This document shows, in pieces, positions 9,089 through 16,985 of a DNA stretch of 64,000 bases. The position numbers and the translations under genes were made by a program. Below the pieces are notes generated by a model. The model was not told the DNA's origin and did not search any database. It was given only the letters and a program-made list of their open reading frames with translations. The stretch's first letter is position 1, and each line of letters starts with the position of its first letter. The stretch comes from JBAZPT01 sp041645535 (GTDB lineage: Bacteria; Patescibacteriota; Minisyncoccia; Moranbacterales; UBA2206): assembly GCA_041645535.1 (NCBI GenBank), contig JBAZPT010000001.1, positions 248,001 through 312,000 of the forward strand, given 5' to 3'.

Positions 9089-10705
9089 ATGGAAAAATAT
9101 CTGAAAAAATATTATCGCCTTTTTTTCCTGGCGGTTGCCGTCCTGCTTTTGTATCCGACTTTGCAAAGGGGATACATCATGCTTTTGGATTGGATGATGG
9201 AGCCTAACAGCGCCCTTTCCGACATTAATTTTCTGACCGATGGACTAGGTTGGATGATTTACAAGCTTTTAGCCATCGTTTTTTCCTTTGGAATTTTTCA
9301 GCGAATTCTTCTTTTTGCCATTGTCTATTTTCTGGGCATTGCCGGCTTCAGGTTGGCCAAACGGACCGGCAACCTAACCGCGCAATATTTCGCCGGGCTT
9401 TTTTTGATTTTCAATCCATTTATTTACGCGCGGCTGGTAGAACAGATCAATGTCATTGGAGGCAGTGTGCTGTTTTTGTGGTTTTTGGTATATTTTCTGG
9501 AATATCTGGAAGAAAACCGATTTCGAAAGCTTATCTGGTCTTCAATTTTAGCGGCTCTGGCCGTTTCTTTTTTCCCGCATTGTATTTTTTTAGTTGTCGC
9601 AACTTTTCTTGTCTTAGCCATTTTTAATTTAGTCAGAGAAAAAAACTGGAAATTAGTTTTAAAAACAGCTTTAATTTTTGGAGGAATAATCATTATTTTA
9701 AACGGCAATTGGCTTTATGCTATTTCACAAAATCGCGGCGGCACGGCTGTAGTCAAAAATTTTTCCCAGGCCGATTGGGAAACATTTGAAACAAGTTCTG
9801 CGGGAGGTAATTCAATTTATACAACAGTTCTGGCTCTGCAAGGATATTGGGGAGAATATCAAGACAGATTTGTTTCCATCCGGGAAAATCCGCTGTGGCT
9901 GCCAGCCTTTTTATTGATCTTGTGCCTTTCAATTTTCGGCCTCATTAAATCCTGGAAAAATGACATTTTCGTGAAGCCTTTCCTTTCTCTTTTTTTAATC
10001 GCGTATATTTTAGCTATCGGAATCGCTTCTCCGCTAACCAAACCAGTCGCGATGTTTTTATATAATCACATTCCTTTTTACACCGGCCTGCGCGAACCCC
10101 AAAAATGGGTAATGATCATGGTTTTTGCCTATGCTTTTTTTGCAAGCTGGGGAATCAAATATCTTTTAGAAATCAAGAAAATTAAAGATTATCGCACAGA
10201 AATCGGAATTTTTTGTGTGCTGCTCCCTATTATTTTCTCTTTTTCAGCCATCCGGGGTATACACGGACACTTCACGCCGCGCCAGTTTCCATCTGGATGG
10301 TATGACGCAAAAAAATATCTAGGTGAAAACCCAGCCGACGGTAAAATTTTATTTTTCCCATGGCACTCTTATATGGAATTCAGTTTCGCCGGAAAAAATA
10401 TTTTCAATCCTGCCCAACCGTTTTTTGGAAAAAATATGATCCAGCCGAACAACACTGAGTTTGGCCAGGTGTATTCCCATTCTTTTGATGAACAAACCCT
10501 AGCTATTGAAAAATATGTGACGAGAGAAGACAATCCCGCAGAGAAAATAAGTTATGTTAATTTCAGACAGGATATGATGAGATTGGGAATCACAAAAGTT
10601 ATACTTGTTAAAGAAGAAGACTGGCAAAAATATGCCTGGTTTGATACAATAAGCATGAAGAAGGTTTTAGAAAACGACAAATTAATCATTTATAACTTGC
10701 CATGA
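9089..10705 (+). CDS. GT-C-like integral membrane protein, unknown function
   Basis: A 538-residue protein with about ten membrane helices. Residue Asp34 lies in the first outer loop (LLDWMMEPN), as in lipid-linked-sugar-dependent GT-C glycosyltransferases. An extracellular C-terminal domain of about 130 residues contains ILFFPWHSYMEF. I recognise the general plan of YfhO/DUF6044-like membrane transferases but not a specific family. It overlaps the next small membrane gene by 4 bases and lies between two toxin-antitoxin pairs, so it may be the original resident of this locus. AT-rich inverted bases just upstream (9063-9085) could be a weak terminator of the preceding pair. Confidence 0.6.
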   Translation: MEKYLKKYYRLFFLAVAVLLLYPTLQRGYIMLLDWMMEPNSALSDINFLTDGLGWMIYKLLAIVFSFGIFQRILLFAIVYFLGIAGFRLAKRTGNLTAQYFAGLFLIFNPFIYARLVEQINVIGGSVLFLWFLVYFLEYLEENRFRKLIWSSILAALAVSFFPHCIFLVVATFLVLAIFNLVREKNWKLVLKTALIFGGIIIILNGNWLYAISQNRGGTAVVKNFSQADWETFETSSAGGNSIYTTVLALQGYWGEYQDRFVSIRENPLWLPAFLLILCLSIFGLIKSWKNDIFVKPFLSLFLIAYILAIGIASPLTKPVAMFLYNHIPFYTGLREPQKWVMIMVFAYAFFASWGIKYLLEIKKIKDYRTEIGIFCVLLPIIFSFSAIRGIHGHFTPRQFPSGWYDAKKYLGENPADGKILFFPWHSYMEFSFAGKNIFNPAQPFFGKNMIQPNNTEFGQVYSHSFDEQTLAIEKYVTREDNPAEKISYVNFRQDMMRLGITKVILVKEEDWQKYAWFDTISMKKVLENDKLIIYNLP

Positions 10706-11184
10706 GAGAAATAAAGTTTGAAATTAAAATCCCGAATATTAAATTTTCCAGCGAAAGAAAATTCCAATTAAAGGCGGTTCTTTCCCTATTGGTTGTTGTC
10801 GGCGTTTTTATTGTCAAACAAAATTTCGATTTTACTTTTGTGGGCGCTCTAATCCTGGCTTATTTCGGACTTTCTTTGATTTGGAAACTGGATAGCCGGA
10901 TTTCCGCTGCCCTGGCTTTGTTTTTTCTCATTGCCACTCCGGTTTTGCTGATGCTAAAAAATGACGTGCTGGCTGAAACATCAGCCATTTATGCTTATTA
11001 TTTTTTAGTCATCACGGTCGCTCAATTGATATTTGAGCTTAAAACTGGCCAGATAGTAGCCAAGCGCCCTGTGCCCCGCACTAACTTTGCACTGGCTTCC
11101 AGCCCAAGCACCAAGGGTGCTGGTGCAAGGTTAGTGCGGGGTGTGGATAACTTTCCTGAACAGCTAAAAAGAAAGATTGTTTAG
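10702..11184 (+). CDS. Small membrane protein with element-derived C-terminus
   Basis: A 160-residue protein with about four membrane helices (roughly residues 25-110) and no recognised family. The start overlaps the preceding gene by 4 bases. Bases 11074-11141, which encode about residues 125-147, are a palindromic repeat element also found at 40265 and 57628. The last third of the protein is therefore probably translated repeat rather than native sequence, and the original stop may have been lost. The stop codon itself lies inside a duplicated promoter-like segment (11142-11185). Confidence 0.55.
   Translation: MREIKFEIKIPNIKFSSERKFQLKAVLSLLVVVGVFIVKQNFDFTFVGALILAYFGLSLIWKLDSRISAALALFFLIATPVLLMLKNDVLAETSAIYAYYFLVITVAQLIFELKTGQIVAKRPVPRTNFALASSPSTKGAGARLVRGVDNFPEQLKRKIV
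11074..11141. repeat. Three-way-junction palindromic element, copy 1
   Basis: The outer arms CCCCGCACTAACTTTGCAC (11074-11092) and GTGCAAGGTTAGTGCGGGG (11123-11141) pair over 19 bp with one G-U. Inside are two hairpins with 3-nt loops: GGCT/AGCC (11094-11104) and AGCACC/GGTGCT (11107-11121). The hairpin sizes (4 then 6 bp) are the reverse of copy 3, consistent with opposite orientation. This copy lies inside a coding sequence. Confidence 0.88.
11142..11180 (+). repeat. 39-bp direct repeat, left copy (decayed promoter)
   Basis: Matches 12758-12796 at 35 of 39 positions. It begins with TGTGGATAA (a perfect DnaA-box complement), then CTTTCCTG and TGAACA. The position matching the right copy's TATAAT reads TTTAGG here, so the promoter looks inactive. 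The two copies flank AbiE-like pair 2. Confidence 0.8.
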
Positions 11185-11274
11185 GGATTGCGTTTCTTCC
11201 AGGTGTGATATATAATACTACACAGAAACGCCAATATCATTTTTATGGCTTAAACAAAGAATTATTATTAGCTA

Positions 11275-11303
11275 TTGACAATTTGGATAAAATAATATAC
11301 AAT
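11275..11303 (+). promoter_or_regulatory. Sigma-70-type promoter of AbiE-like pair 2
   Basis: TTGACA (11275-11280), a 17-base spacer, then TACAAT (11298-11303). It lies downstream of the earlier in-frame start at 11205 and about 34 bases before the ATG at 11337, which is why that ATG is used. Confidence 0.7.
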
Positions 11304-11336
11304 TCCTTTATTGATATAATTTTATTAATAAAAGAA

Positions 11337-11960
11337 ATGAATTTTCTTGAATTTAAGAAAAAAATTGAAAAACTGCCATACTTCGAGACTAAAGAGTTGA
11401 GGTTGGTTTTGGGCGCTGATTTTACCAACACCACCCTTATCAATTTGAAAAATTGGATGAATAAGGATTATTTAACCATGCTTCGGCGGGGATTATATGT
11501 CTTGACTGAAACAAAAAATAAAATTGATACAATGGCGTTCGCAACAAAAATTTATTCTCCTTCCTATATCAGCTTGGAAACCGCGCTAAGCTTTTATGGG
11601 ATTATTCCGGAGGCGGTTTTCACTGTAACTTCCGTGACAACCAGAAAAACAAAAGAATTCAAAACATCGTTCGGAAATTTCAGCTATCAAAAAATCAAGC
11701 AAGAGGCCTTCGGAGGATTTGAAACAAAAAGACAGGACACGATTTCTTTTAATCTGGCTCTCCCTGAAAAAGCTCTTGTCGACTTCTTTTATTTGAATCG
11801 CAATATTCTGAACGGTGAGCGCGAACAATTTTCCGGATATCGCTTCAGTGAGGAATTTAAGTTTAGCGCGAAGCGCTTGCTTAACTTCGCTAAGGCGTTT
11901 CAAAATAAAAAAGTGTTGTTTTTAACCCAAAATTTTATCCAATATTATGTTGCCAAATAA
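11337..11960 (+). CDS. AbiEi-type antitoxin / transcriptional regulator (pair 2)
   Basis: A 207-residue AbiEi-like protein. The N-terminal winged-helix segment ends MLRRGLYVLTE. The family region YSPSYISLETALSFYGIIPE follows, then LPEKALVDFFYLN near the C-terminus. The frame is open back to 11205, but a good promoter inside that extension supports the ATG at 11337. The gene overlaps its toxin partner by 14 bases. It is clearly related to, but well diverged from, the antitoxin of pair 1, so the two pairs are not a recent duplication. It presumably autorepresses the palindrome-poor promoter just upstream; no operator is obvious. Confidence 0.82.
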   Translation: MNFLEFKKKIEKLPYFETKELRLVLGADFTNTTLINLKNWMNKDYLTMLRRGLYVLTETKNKIDTMAFATKIYSPSYISLETALSFYGIIPEAVFTVTSVTTRKTKEFKTSFGNFSYQKIKQEAFGGFETKRQDTISFNLALPEKALVDFFYLNRNILNGEREQFSGYRFSEEFKFSAKRLLNFAKAFQNKKVLFLTQNFIQYYVAK

Positions 11961-12744
11961 AGAATTTTTTAAAAAATACGCCCAGGAAAAAAATATTCCC
12001 TGGCAAGAAAAAAATATTTTGCTGGAATATCTGCAAACCCAGATTCTCAAAGCGCTTTCCTTGAGTAAGTTCAACGACACCATTTCTTTCCTGGGCGGAA
12101 CTTGCTTGCGCTTCGCGCACAACATCAACCGCTTTTCAGAAGATCTGGATTTCGATTTGATTAAAAAAAACGGATTCAATATTGAAAACCTGATGGTGGA
12201 TATTCAAAAAAAGCTGGAGCTGCAAGGATTTGAAGTGGATGCCAGAACGAAAACCACTGAAAATATCCACATTATTTTTTTCAAATTCCGGAATGTTTTG
12301 CGCGAGTTTGGCTTTAATGTCCACAAAGATGAAAAAGTTCTGATTAGATTTGAAATTGATTTTAATCCAAGTAAACACCTTCGCACAGAAACAAAGTTCG
12401 CCGATAGCTTTAATGAGAGATTCCCGATGCTGGTGAACACATTGGAAACGCTTTTCGCGCAGAAAATTCTCGCGATTGTTTTCCGGCCGTACCAAAAAGG
12501 GCGGGATTTTTACGATCTGGTCTGGTTTTTGAGCCAGAAAAATATCGAGCCGGACTATGCGATTTTCAAAGAAAAGGGGATTGACATTAAAAATCGGCAG
12601 GAACTGGTGAAGTTTTTGGAAGAACAGGCGAAAAAATCCGACTTAAGACAAGCTGCCAAAGATGTGGAAAGATTTCTATTTTATCCGGAACAGGCGCAAT
12701 GGATCCTGAAACTGCCTGAATATCTGAAAAGTTTCGAAAAATAG
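11947..12744 (+). CDS. AbiEii/AbiGii-type nucleotidyltransferase toxin (pair 2)
   Basis: A 265-residue nucleotidyltransferase. The active-site region is SFLGGTCLRFAHNINRF followed by SEDLDFDLI, with Gly50-Gly51 and Asp66/Asp68 in the metal-binding positions. A conserved KILAIVFRPYQKGRDFYDLVWF block forms the family's C-terminal core. In type IV systems this protein is the toxin neutralised by the AbiEi partner without stable binding. It is longer than the pair 1 toxin and has a different N-terminal helix. A near-identical 39-bp repeat starts 14 bases after its stop, marking the cassette border. Confidence 0.85.
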   Translation: MLPNKEFFKKYAQEKNIPWQEKNILLEYLQTQILKALSLSKFNDTISFLGGTCLRFAHNINRFSEDLDFDLIKKNGFNIENLMVDIQKKLELQGFEVDARTKTTENIHIIFFKFRNVLREFGFNVHKDEKVLIRFEIDFNPSKHLRTETKFADSFNERFPMLVNTLETLFAQKILAIVFRPYQKGRDFYDLVWFLSQKNIEPDYAIFKEKGIDIKNRQELVKFLEEQAKKSDLRQAAKDVERFLFYPEQAQWILKLPEYLKSFEK

Positions 12745-12757
12745 GGTCTGAAAGGCC

Positions 12758-12801
12758 TGTGGATAACTTTCCTGGACAGCCAAAACAAAAGATTGTATAA
12801 T
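12758..12801 (+). promoter_or_regulatory. 39-bp direct repeat, right copy, with active promoter
   Basis: TGTGGATAA (12758-12766), then TGGACA (12773-12778), a 17-base spacer and TATAAT (12796-12801). The repeat part is 12758-12796. It probably drives the secreted protein at 12886. It was likely the original promoter before pair 2 arrived with a second copy. Confidence 0.65.
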
Positions 12802-12885
12802 ATAGACAATATTAACAAAATGTGAGGTCGATACATTTTGCAACTAGCTAGTTGAATCGTATTTTATTTGTTAAAAATAAAAATA

Positions 12886-13245
12886 ATGAAAAAGATTGTA
12901 ACTCTATCCATTCTTGCGGCTGTTAGTATAGCGTTGACTGCCGGCGTGGCCTTGGCCAACTACGGCAACGACAATAAGCTTTCCGGCTATGTTAAAGTGA
13001 AAGGAACGCTTGTTCCGATCAATAAAGCCAGAGTCAACATATACACAACCAACGGATCCAAAAGGGATTCCGACAAGACCAATAAAAAAGGGAAATATTC
13101 CTTTGATGATTTGAAAGAAAGAAAATATGTGGTCAGAACGACGGCTGTCGGCTACCACGATCCGAAGAATGTCACAAGGAATAGAATCTCCAGCACAGTC
13201 AAGGTTGACGGAAGCGATCACAAGAACTTTTATTTCGTAAAGTAA
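12886..13245 (+). CDS. Secreted carboxypeptidase-regulatory-like (beta-sandwich) protein
   Basis: A 119-residue protein with a clear signal peptide (MKK, hydrophobic core to about residue 22, cleavage after ALA). A single beta-sandwich domain of the carboxypeptidase-regulatory-like / Cna-B type follows, recognisable from LSGYVKVKGTLVPINKARV, GKYSFDDLKERKYVV and VRTTAVGY. Such domains usually serve as structural or binding modules on exported proteins. I use the ATG at 12886; a TTG at 12868 in frame is less likely. The gene has its own promoter and terminator and is monocistronic. Confidence 0.75.
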   Translation: MKKIVTLSILAAVSIALTAGVALANYGNDNKLSGYVKVKGTLVPINKARVNIYTTNGSKRDSDKTNKKGKYSFDDLKERKYVVRTTAVGYHDPKNVTRNRISSTVKVDGSDHKNFYFVK

Positions 13246-13263
13246 TCTTTGTCAACTTTTCTC

Positions 13264-13291
13264 AAAAAGCGTCCAGTACAGGCGCTTTTTG
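13264..13291 (+). terminator. Intrinsic terminator
   Basis: CAAAAAGCG, an 11-base loop, then CGCTTTTTG, just after the secreted protein gene stop. Confidence 0.75.
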
Positions 13292-13293
13292 TA

Positions 13294-13322
13294 TTGACTA
13301 AAAAAACAAAAGGGGTCATAAT
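13294..13322 (+). promoter_or_regulatory. Promoter for a probably leaderless gene
   Basis: TTGACT (13294-13299), a 17-base spacer, then CATAAT (13317-13322). The ATG at 13329 begins only 6 bases after the -10 box, so transcript start and start codon should coincide. Confidence 0.6.
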
Positions 13323-13328
13323 GTTAAT

Positions 13329-14138
13329 ATGAGTAAAAACAGCGAGCTTAAAAAACAAAAACTTCTCATTTTTTTAATTATCATCATCCTGATCGCGGGA
13401 GGATATTTTGCGTATCAATATTATCAAAAGAAAACACTTTCCAGTTTTAACAGTGACATGCAAATGTCGGATTTTGAAGATAAAATTCCCTTGCAATGCG
13501 AAAATGGAGAATGGACGGAATTTCCCGATTACACCCAAACTGGAAACATTTCCGAATTCAAAGGCAACGCGTCGTTGAAAATGCAGGATTCTGACAACTT
13601 CACCAATGAGGACGGTTCCATCGCTTTTACCACGGATGAAAATTATTCTTTGTCTTTTTTTGCCGACAAGGAAGTCTATATGGAAGGCTCGGACATCAGC
13701 TCGGGGGACAAAAAAGAAATTTATGTCAAAAGGATAAAATGCGTAGGCGAAGAAGCCAATACCGACATCCAATCGGCGCGCCAGAAACTAATGACCTATA
13801 TCAGCGGAAATATAAATAATTTGGCGCTGGAAAAAAGTCCGAACGGCGTATGGCAAATCAACACTTTTTATTTTGCCAGCGACAGCGATCTTTATGTTGA
13901 ATATGAGTCGCTGGGTTCTGTTGGAGGCGACGATCCTTATGACGGCCGTCTTTGGCTGATTCGCGCAACCAAGCTGGAAAGGGCGGCGCCCGTCATTGAA
14001 ACGCTGGCATATATCCAGGAAGACGCCGAAGATCCGGACAAGAATGTTTTGAAGCAGGGGGCTGATATATACAAAGACGGCACCGGCATGGCCACCTATG
14101 AATTTGATGTGGATGCTAATAAATGGGTAATGCAATAA
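13329..14138 (+). CDS. Membrane-anchored exported protein of unknown function
   Basis: A 269-residue protein with a cytoplasmic KKQK stretch, one N-terminal helix (about residues 13-30) and a large external part. That part is rich in Asp, Ser and Tyr and contains PLQCENGEWTEF and VYMEGSDISSGDKKEIYVK. I recognise no family. It appears to be transcribed from a promoter that leaves no leader. It is followed 9 bases later by another anchored protein, so the two may form a surface complex. Confidence 0.65.
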   Translation: MSKNSELKKQKLLIFLIIIILIAGGYFAYQYYQKKTLSSFNSDMQMSDFEDKIPLQCENGEWTEFPDYTQTGNISEFKGNASLKMQDSDNFTNEDGSIAFTTDENYSLSFFADKEVYMEGSDISSGDKKEIYVKRIKCVGEEANTDIQSARQKLMTYISGNINNLALEKSPNGVWQINTFYFASDSDLYVEYESLGSVGGDDPYDGRLWLIRATKLERAAPVIETLAYIQEDAEDPDKNVLKQGADIYKDGTGMATYEFDVDANKWVMQ

Positions 14139-14147
14139 TTTAAAAAT

Positions 14148-15971
14148 ATGCCTAATAAAACCGTCAATGTTTCCATCAAACCGCTAAAAATATTTTTTAT
14201 TGTTTTGATTATTGCCGTAATTGCCGGAATTATTTATTTTGTAAAATCAAAATCGCAAAACACGCCTGCCAATGATACAAGTGAGAAAGAGATTGTTTTG
14301 CCTTTGCAAACCGGCGTGGCTGATTCGGGATTTGAGGGTCTAGTCACAAATTTTGTCGCGCTGAACGCCAAAGCTGCTATCGACGCATACGGCAAAATTG
14401 ATGGAGCAAGCAGTTTGAAAATTTCTTTTTCCGATCAACCCATTGCTTCGGTAAAGATACCCGCGTATTTAGACAATATCAGCTCGGGAGATTTTTATCG
14501 CTTGGGCTTTTGGGCGAAAAACGGCTCTCAAACTGAAAAGCAAATAAATTTGCGTATTGCTGAAAAGGATAAAACCCAGGACTTGGGAAAATTTACCCTG
14601 CATACTGACGATGCCTCCTATTTTGAATTCACATTTCAAGCTGAAAACGATGCCGAGGATTTGATTCTTACTTCCGGAGACGCCGCCGCCGGCAATGTCT
14701 GGATTGATGATGTTTTGGTTGAGAAATTAAATGTCAGTTCCGGCGAGGAGCTAAGAAATCTCAAGCCGGCTGTTTTCGGCGATACTACCTGGAAAAATAT
14801 AGATCAAAGCCAGGACAAAAAAAATGGAAACTCTGAAGATTTTTTGGCTGCGCCCAATCGGAAAATCGGACAAATTTTCCAGCCGACGCAGTCGATGCTT
14901 TCAGGAATTGCTTTGCGAGTTACGCGCGCGGGAACCGGCGGCGCCGGAATTTATTCGATTCAGCTTAGAGAATTTAACCAGGACACCGGCGTAATTTCCA
15001 ATGATATTTTAGCCTCAACCCTTTCTAATTTTGGTCCGGATCCGGAAACAGCCGCGCAAATCAAAGAAAAAGAAGCCGCGATGCGCAGCGATTTTGCCCA
15101 ACGAGAACAAGACATTAAGACCGGTATAATTCCTCAAGACAAAAATGAAGATCATTATCCCGACACTTTCACCCAGGATCAAATTGATGCCGCCAAAGCC
15201 GCCAAGCGCGCGGCCAAACTGGAAAATGATATTCATGATATGAAAGAAAGCTTCAACCAGACCCAAGAATATGATATCCCGCTAGCGGCCAAACTGGACT
15301 CCGCGAAAAAATATTGGATCGGCATTGACAATGCCGGCGTTACTGTCGATCAAAATAACTATATTTCAGTTTCCACTGCCAGCGCGGCCAGCGACAAAGA
15401 AAACGAGAGCGCTATCGGCGGTTTCACCAGCAAAATTTCGGGAACATGGGAAAATTCGGACGCATTATGGCTTGAGACTTTTTATCCCAAGCATTCACGA
15501 GTTAATGATGTTGAAATAATGAGCGGCGCAACTATTTCCAATCAGGGCTCGAGTGATTTTATTTATCGCTATGCTTTTGCGCCCAATGACAGCTCTTCCG
15601 CCTCCGGTTTCTCCGGACGAAAAATATATGATATGTTGGAGGGAAATTATATAAGCGACATATACGGAAATTACACGCTCTCAAATTATGATGACTATGC
15701 CCTTTATCAGTTCAATGCGCTTTATCCGATTCAAAAGATTATTATCAGAAACGCGCAGTATCATCAAAGCTTGGCTTTGGAAATTTCACTTGATAAAGAA
15801 AATTGGGAAGAGATATATTCAGAAAATCCCGCCGTAAACGGACAAACGACTAATCCGATAGTTTTTACGCCAAAAGAATCAGGAAATGTTTTTTATTTGA
15901 GAATAAAATCAGCCGGCGATCATAGTACTCCGCCTGGGCTGAATTTGGAAGCCGAACTGGCTGCAGATTAA
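14148..15971 (+). CDS. Membrane-anchored multi-domain surface protein
   Basis: A 607-residue protein with one N-terminal helix (about residues 11-30). The first external domain (about 45-195) resembles a carbohydrate-binding beta-sandwich, ending GNVWIDDVLVEKL. A second beta-rich region (about 235-290) has QIFQPTQSMLSGIALRV. A charged helical insert (about 300-370) rich in Lys/Glu/Ala follows. The C-terminal discoidin-like part (about 480-600) contains YPIQKIIIRNAQYHQSLALE. Domain calls are by eye and tentative. A cell-surface glycan-binding role fits the neighbourhood of glycosyltransferases. Confidence 0.6.
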   Translation: MPNKTVNVSIKPLKIFFIVLIIAVIAGIIYFVKSKSQNTPANDTSEKEIVLPLQTGVADSGFEGLVTNFVALNAKAAIDAYGKIDGASSLKISFSDQPIASVKIPAYLDNISSGDFYRLGFWAKNGSQTEKQINLRIAEKDKTQDLGKFTLHTDDASYFEFTFQAENDAEDLILTSGDAAAGNVWIDDVLVEKLNVSSGEELRNLKPAVFGDTTWKNIDQSQDKKNGNSEDFLAAPNRKIGQIFQPTQSMLSGIALRVTRAGTGGAGIYSIQLREFNQDTGVISNDILASTLSNFGPDPETAAQIKEKEAAMRSDFAQREQDIKTGIIPQDKNEDHYPDTFTQDQIDAAKAAKRAAKLENDIHDMKESFNQTQEYDIPLAAKLDSAKKYWIGIDNAGVTVDQNNYISVSTASAASDKENESAIGGFTSKISGTWENSDALWLETFYPKHSRVNDVEIMSGATISNQGSSDFIYRYAFAPNDSSSASGFSGRKIYDMLEGNYISDIYGNYTLSNYDDYALYQFNALYPIQKIIIRNAQYHQSLALEISLDKENWEEIYSENPAVNGQTTNPIVFTPKESGNVFYLRIKSAGDHSTPPGLNLEAELAAD

Positions 15972-15974
15972 GCT

Positions 15975-16003
15975 TTGACTAATTTGGTAAAATCTAATAA
16001 AAT
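15975..16003 (+). promoter_or_regulatory. Promoter of the GT2-ugd-GT4 operon
   Basis: TTGACT (15975-15980), a 17-base spacer, TAAAAT (15998-16003), about 27 bases before the GT2 start at 16031. Confidence 0.55.
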
Positions 16004-16030
16004 ATCAAGGTAATATTTAGACTATTTAAT

Positions 16031-16966
16031 ATGGAAAACAAGCCTTATATTTCAGTAGTGGTGCCAATTTATAACGAAGAGGGGAATGTTAAAGAACTGC
16101 ACAAAAGAATCAGGGAGGCCTGCGAGGATCTGGGAAAGTCTTATGAGATTATTTTTGTGGATGACGGATCAAACGACGCAACGGTAAAAAATTGCGAGGG
16201 CTTGAGTCCGCTGAAACTAATCAAATTCCGCAAAAATTTCGGACAAACGGCCGCTTTTGACGCCGGCTTCAAGAACGCCGGGGGTGAAATTATCATCACC
16301 ATGGACGGCGATCTGCAAAACGATCCCAGGGATATTCCATTGCTTTTAACTGAAATGGACAAGGGTTATGATGTAGTTTCCGGCTGGCGATGGCAAAGGA
16401 AAGATTCCTTCAGTAAGAAGTTTTTTTCGCGCACCGCCAATCTTTTGCGCAAGTTTTTTGTCGCGGACACGATTCATGACTCCGGCTGCAGTTTGAAAGC
16501 TTTCAGAGCTGAATGTTTTCACGACTTGGATCTTTTCGGAGAAATGCACCGCTTCATTCCAGCTCTTCTAGAACTGCAGGGCTTCAAGGTTGGGGAAGTA
16601 AAGGTCAGCCATCACCCGCGAATTCATGGGCAAACAAAATATAACTGGCGCCGGTCGCTCAAGGGCTTGGTGGATATGATTTCCGTTTGGTTCTGGCGAA
16701 AATACGCCAACCGTCCGCTCCATCTTTTTGGCGGCAGTGGAATTATTTTATCAATCGCCGGTGTGGGAATTCTGATCTGGATGACGATTGAAAAAATCCT
16801 GGGTGGATCCATTTCAGAAAAAATTTGGCCGCTGATGGGCGTATTTTTCATTATGATCGGCATTCAATTGTTTGTCTTCGGCCTGATGGCGGATATTATG
16901 ATCAAAAATTATTACAAAAATCAAAAAAGGATGAACTATTCGATAAAAAATATCGAAATACACTAA
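16031..16966 (+). CDS. Polyprenyl-phosphate glycosyltransferase family 2 (GtrB/ArnC type)
   Basis: A 311-residue GT-A enzyme with VVPIYNEEGN at the N-terminus. The nucleotide-binding FVDDGSND has Asp44-Asp45, and the DxD motif TMDGDLQNDP has Asp92/Asp94. Two C-terminal membrane helices (about residues 234-255 and 270-292) are arranged as in GtrB, ArnC and dolichol-phosphate mannose synthases. These enzymes load a sugar from a nucleotide donor onto undecaprenyl phosphate, producing the lipid-linked donors used by GT-C enzymes such as those encoded at 20.5-27.4 kb. It is the first gene of an operon with UDP-glucose dehydrogenase. Confidence 0.9.
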   Translation: MENKPYISVVVPIYNEEGNVKELHKRIREACEDLGKSYEIIFVDDGSNDATVKNCEGLSPLKLIKFRKNFGQTAAFDAGFKNAGGEIIITMDGDLQNDPRDIPLLLTEMDKGYDVVSGWRWQRKDSFSKKFFSRTANLLRKFFVADTIHDSGCSLKAFRAECFHDLDLFGEMHRFIPALLELQGFKVGEVKVSHHPRIHGQTKYNWRRSLKGLVDMISVWFWRKYANRPLHLFGGSGIILSIAGVGILIWMTIEKILGGSISEKIWPLMGVFFIMIGIQLFVFGLMADIMIKNYYKNQKRMNYSIKNIEIH

Positions 16967-16985
16967 TACTTAAAACTAATTTAGC

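Noticed and set aside
9250..9627. 125-residue plus-strand ORF inside the GT-C-like gene
   Set aside because: Its composition (Phe/Cys/Arg-rich) is typical of a shifted frame of a membrane protein, and the main frame is open throughout.
11205..11336. N-terminal extension of the pair 2 antitoxin
   Set aside because: A good promoter (11275-11303) lies within it, and the extension is not conserved with the pair 1 antitoxin.
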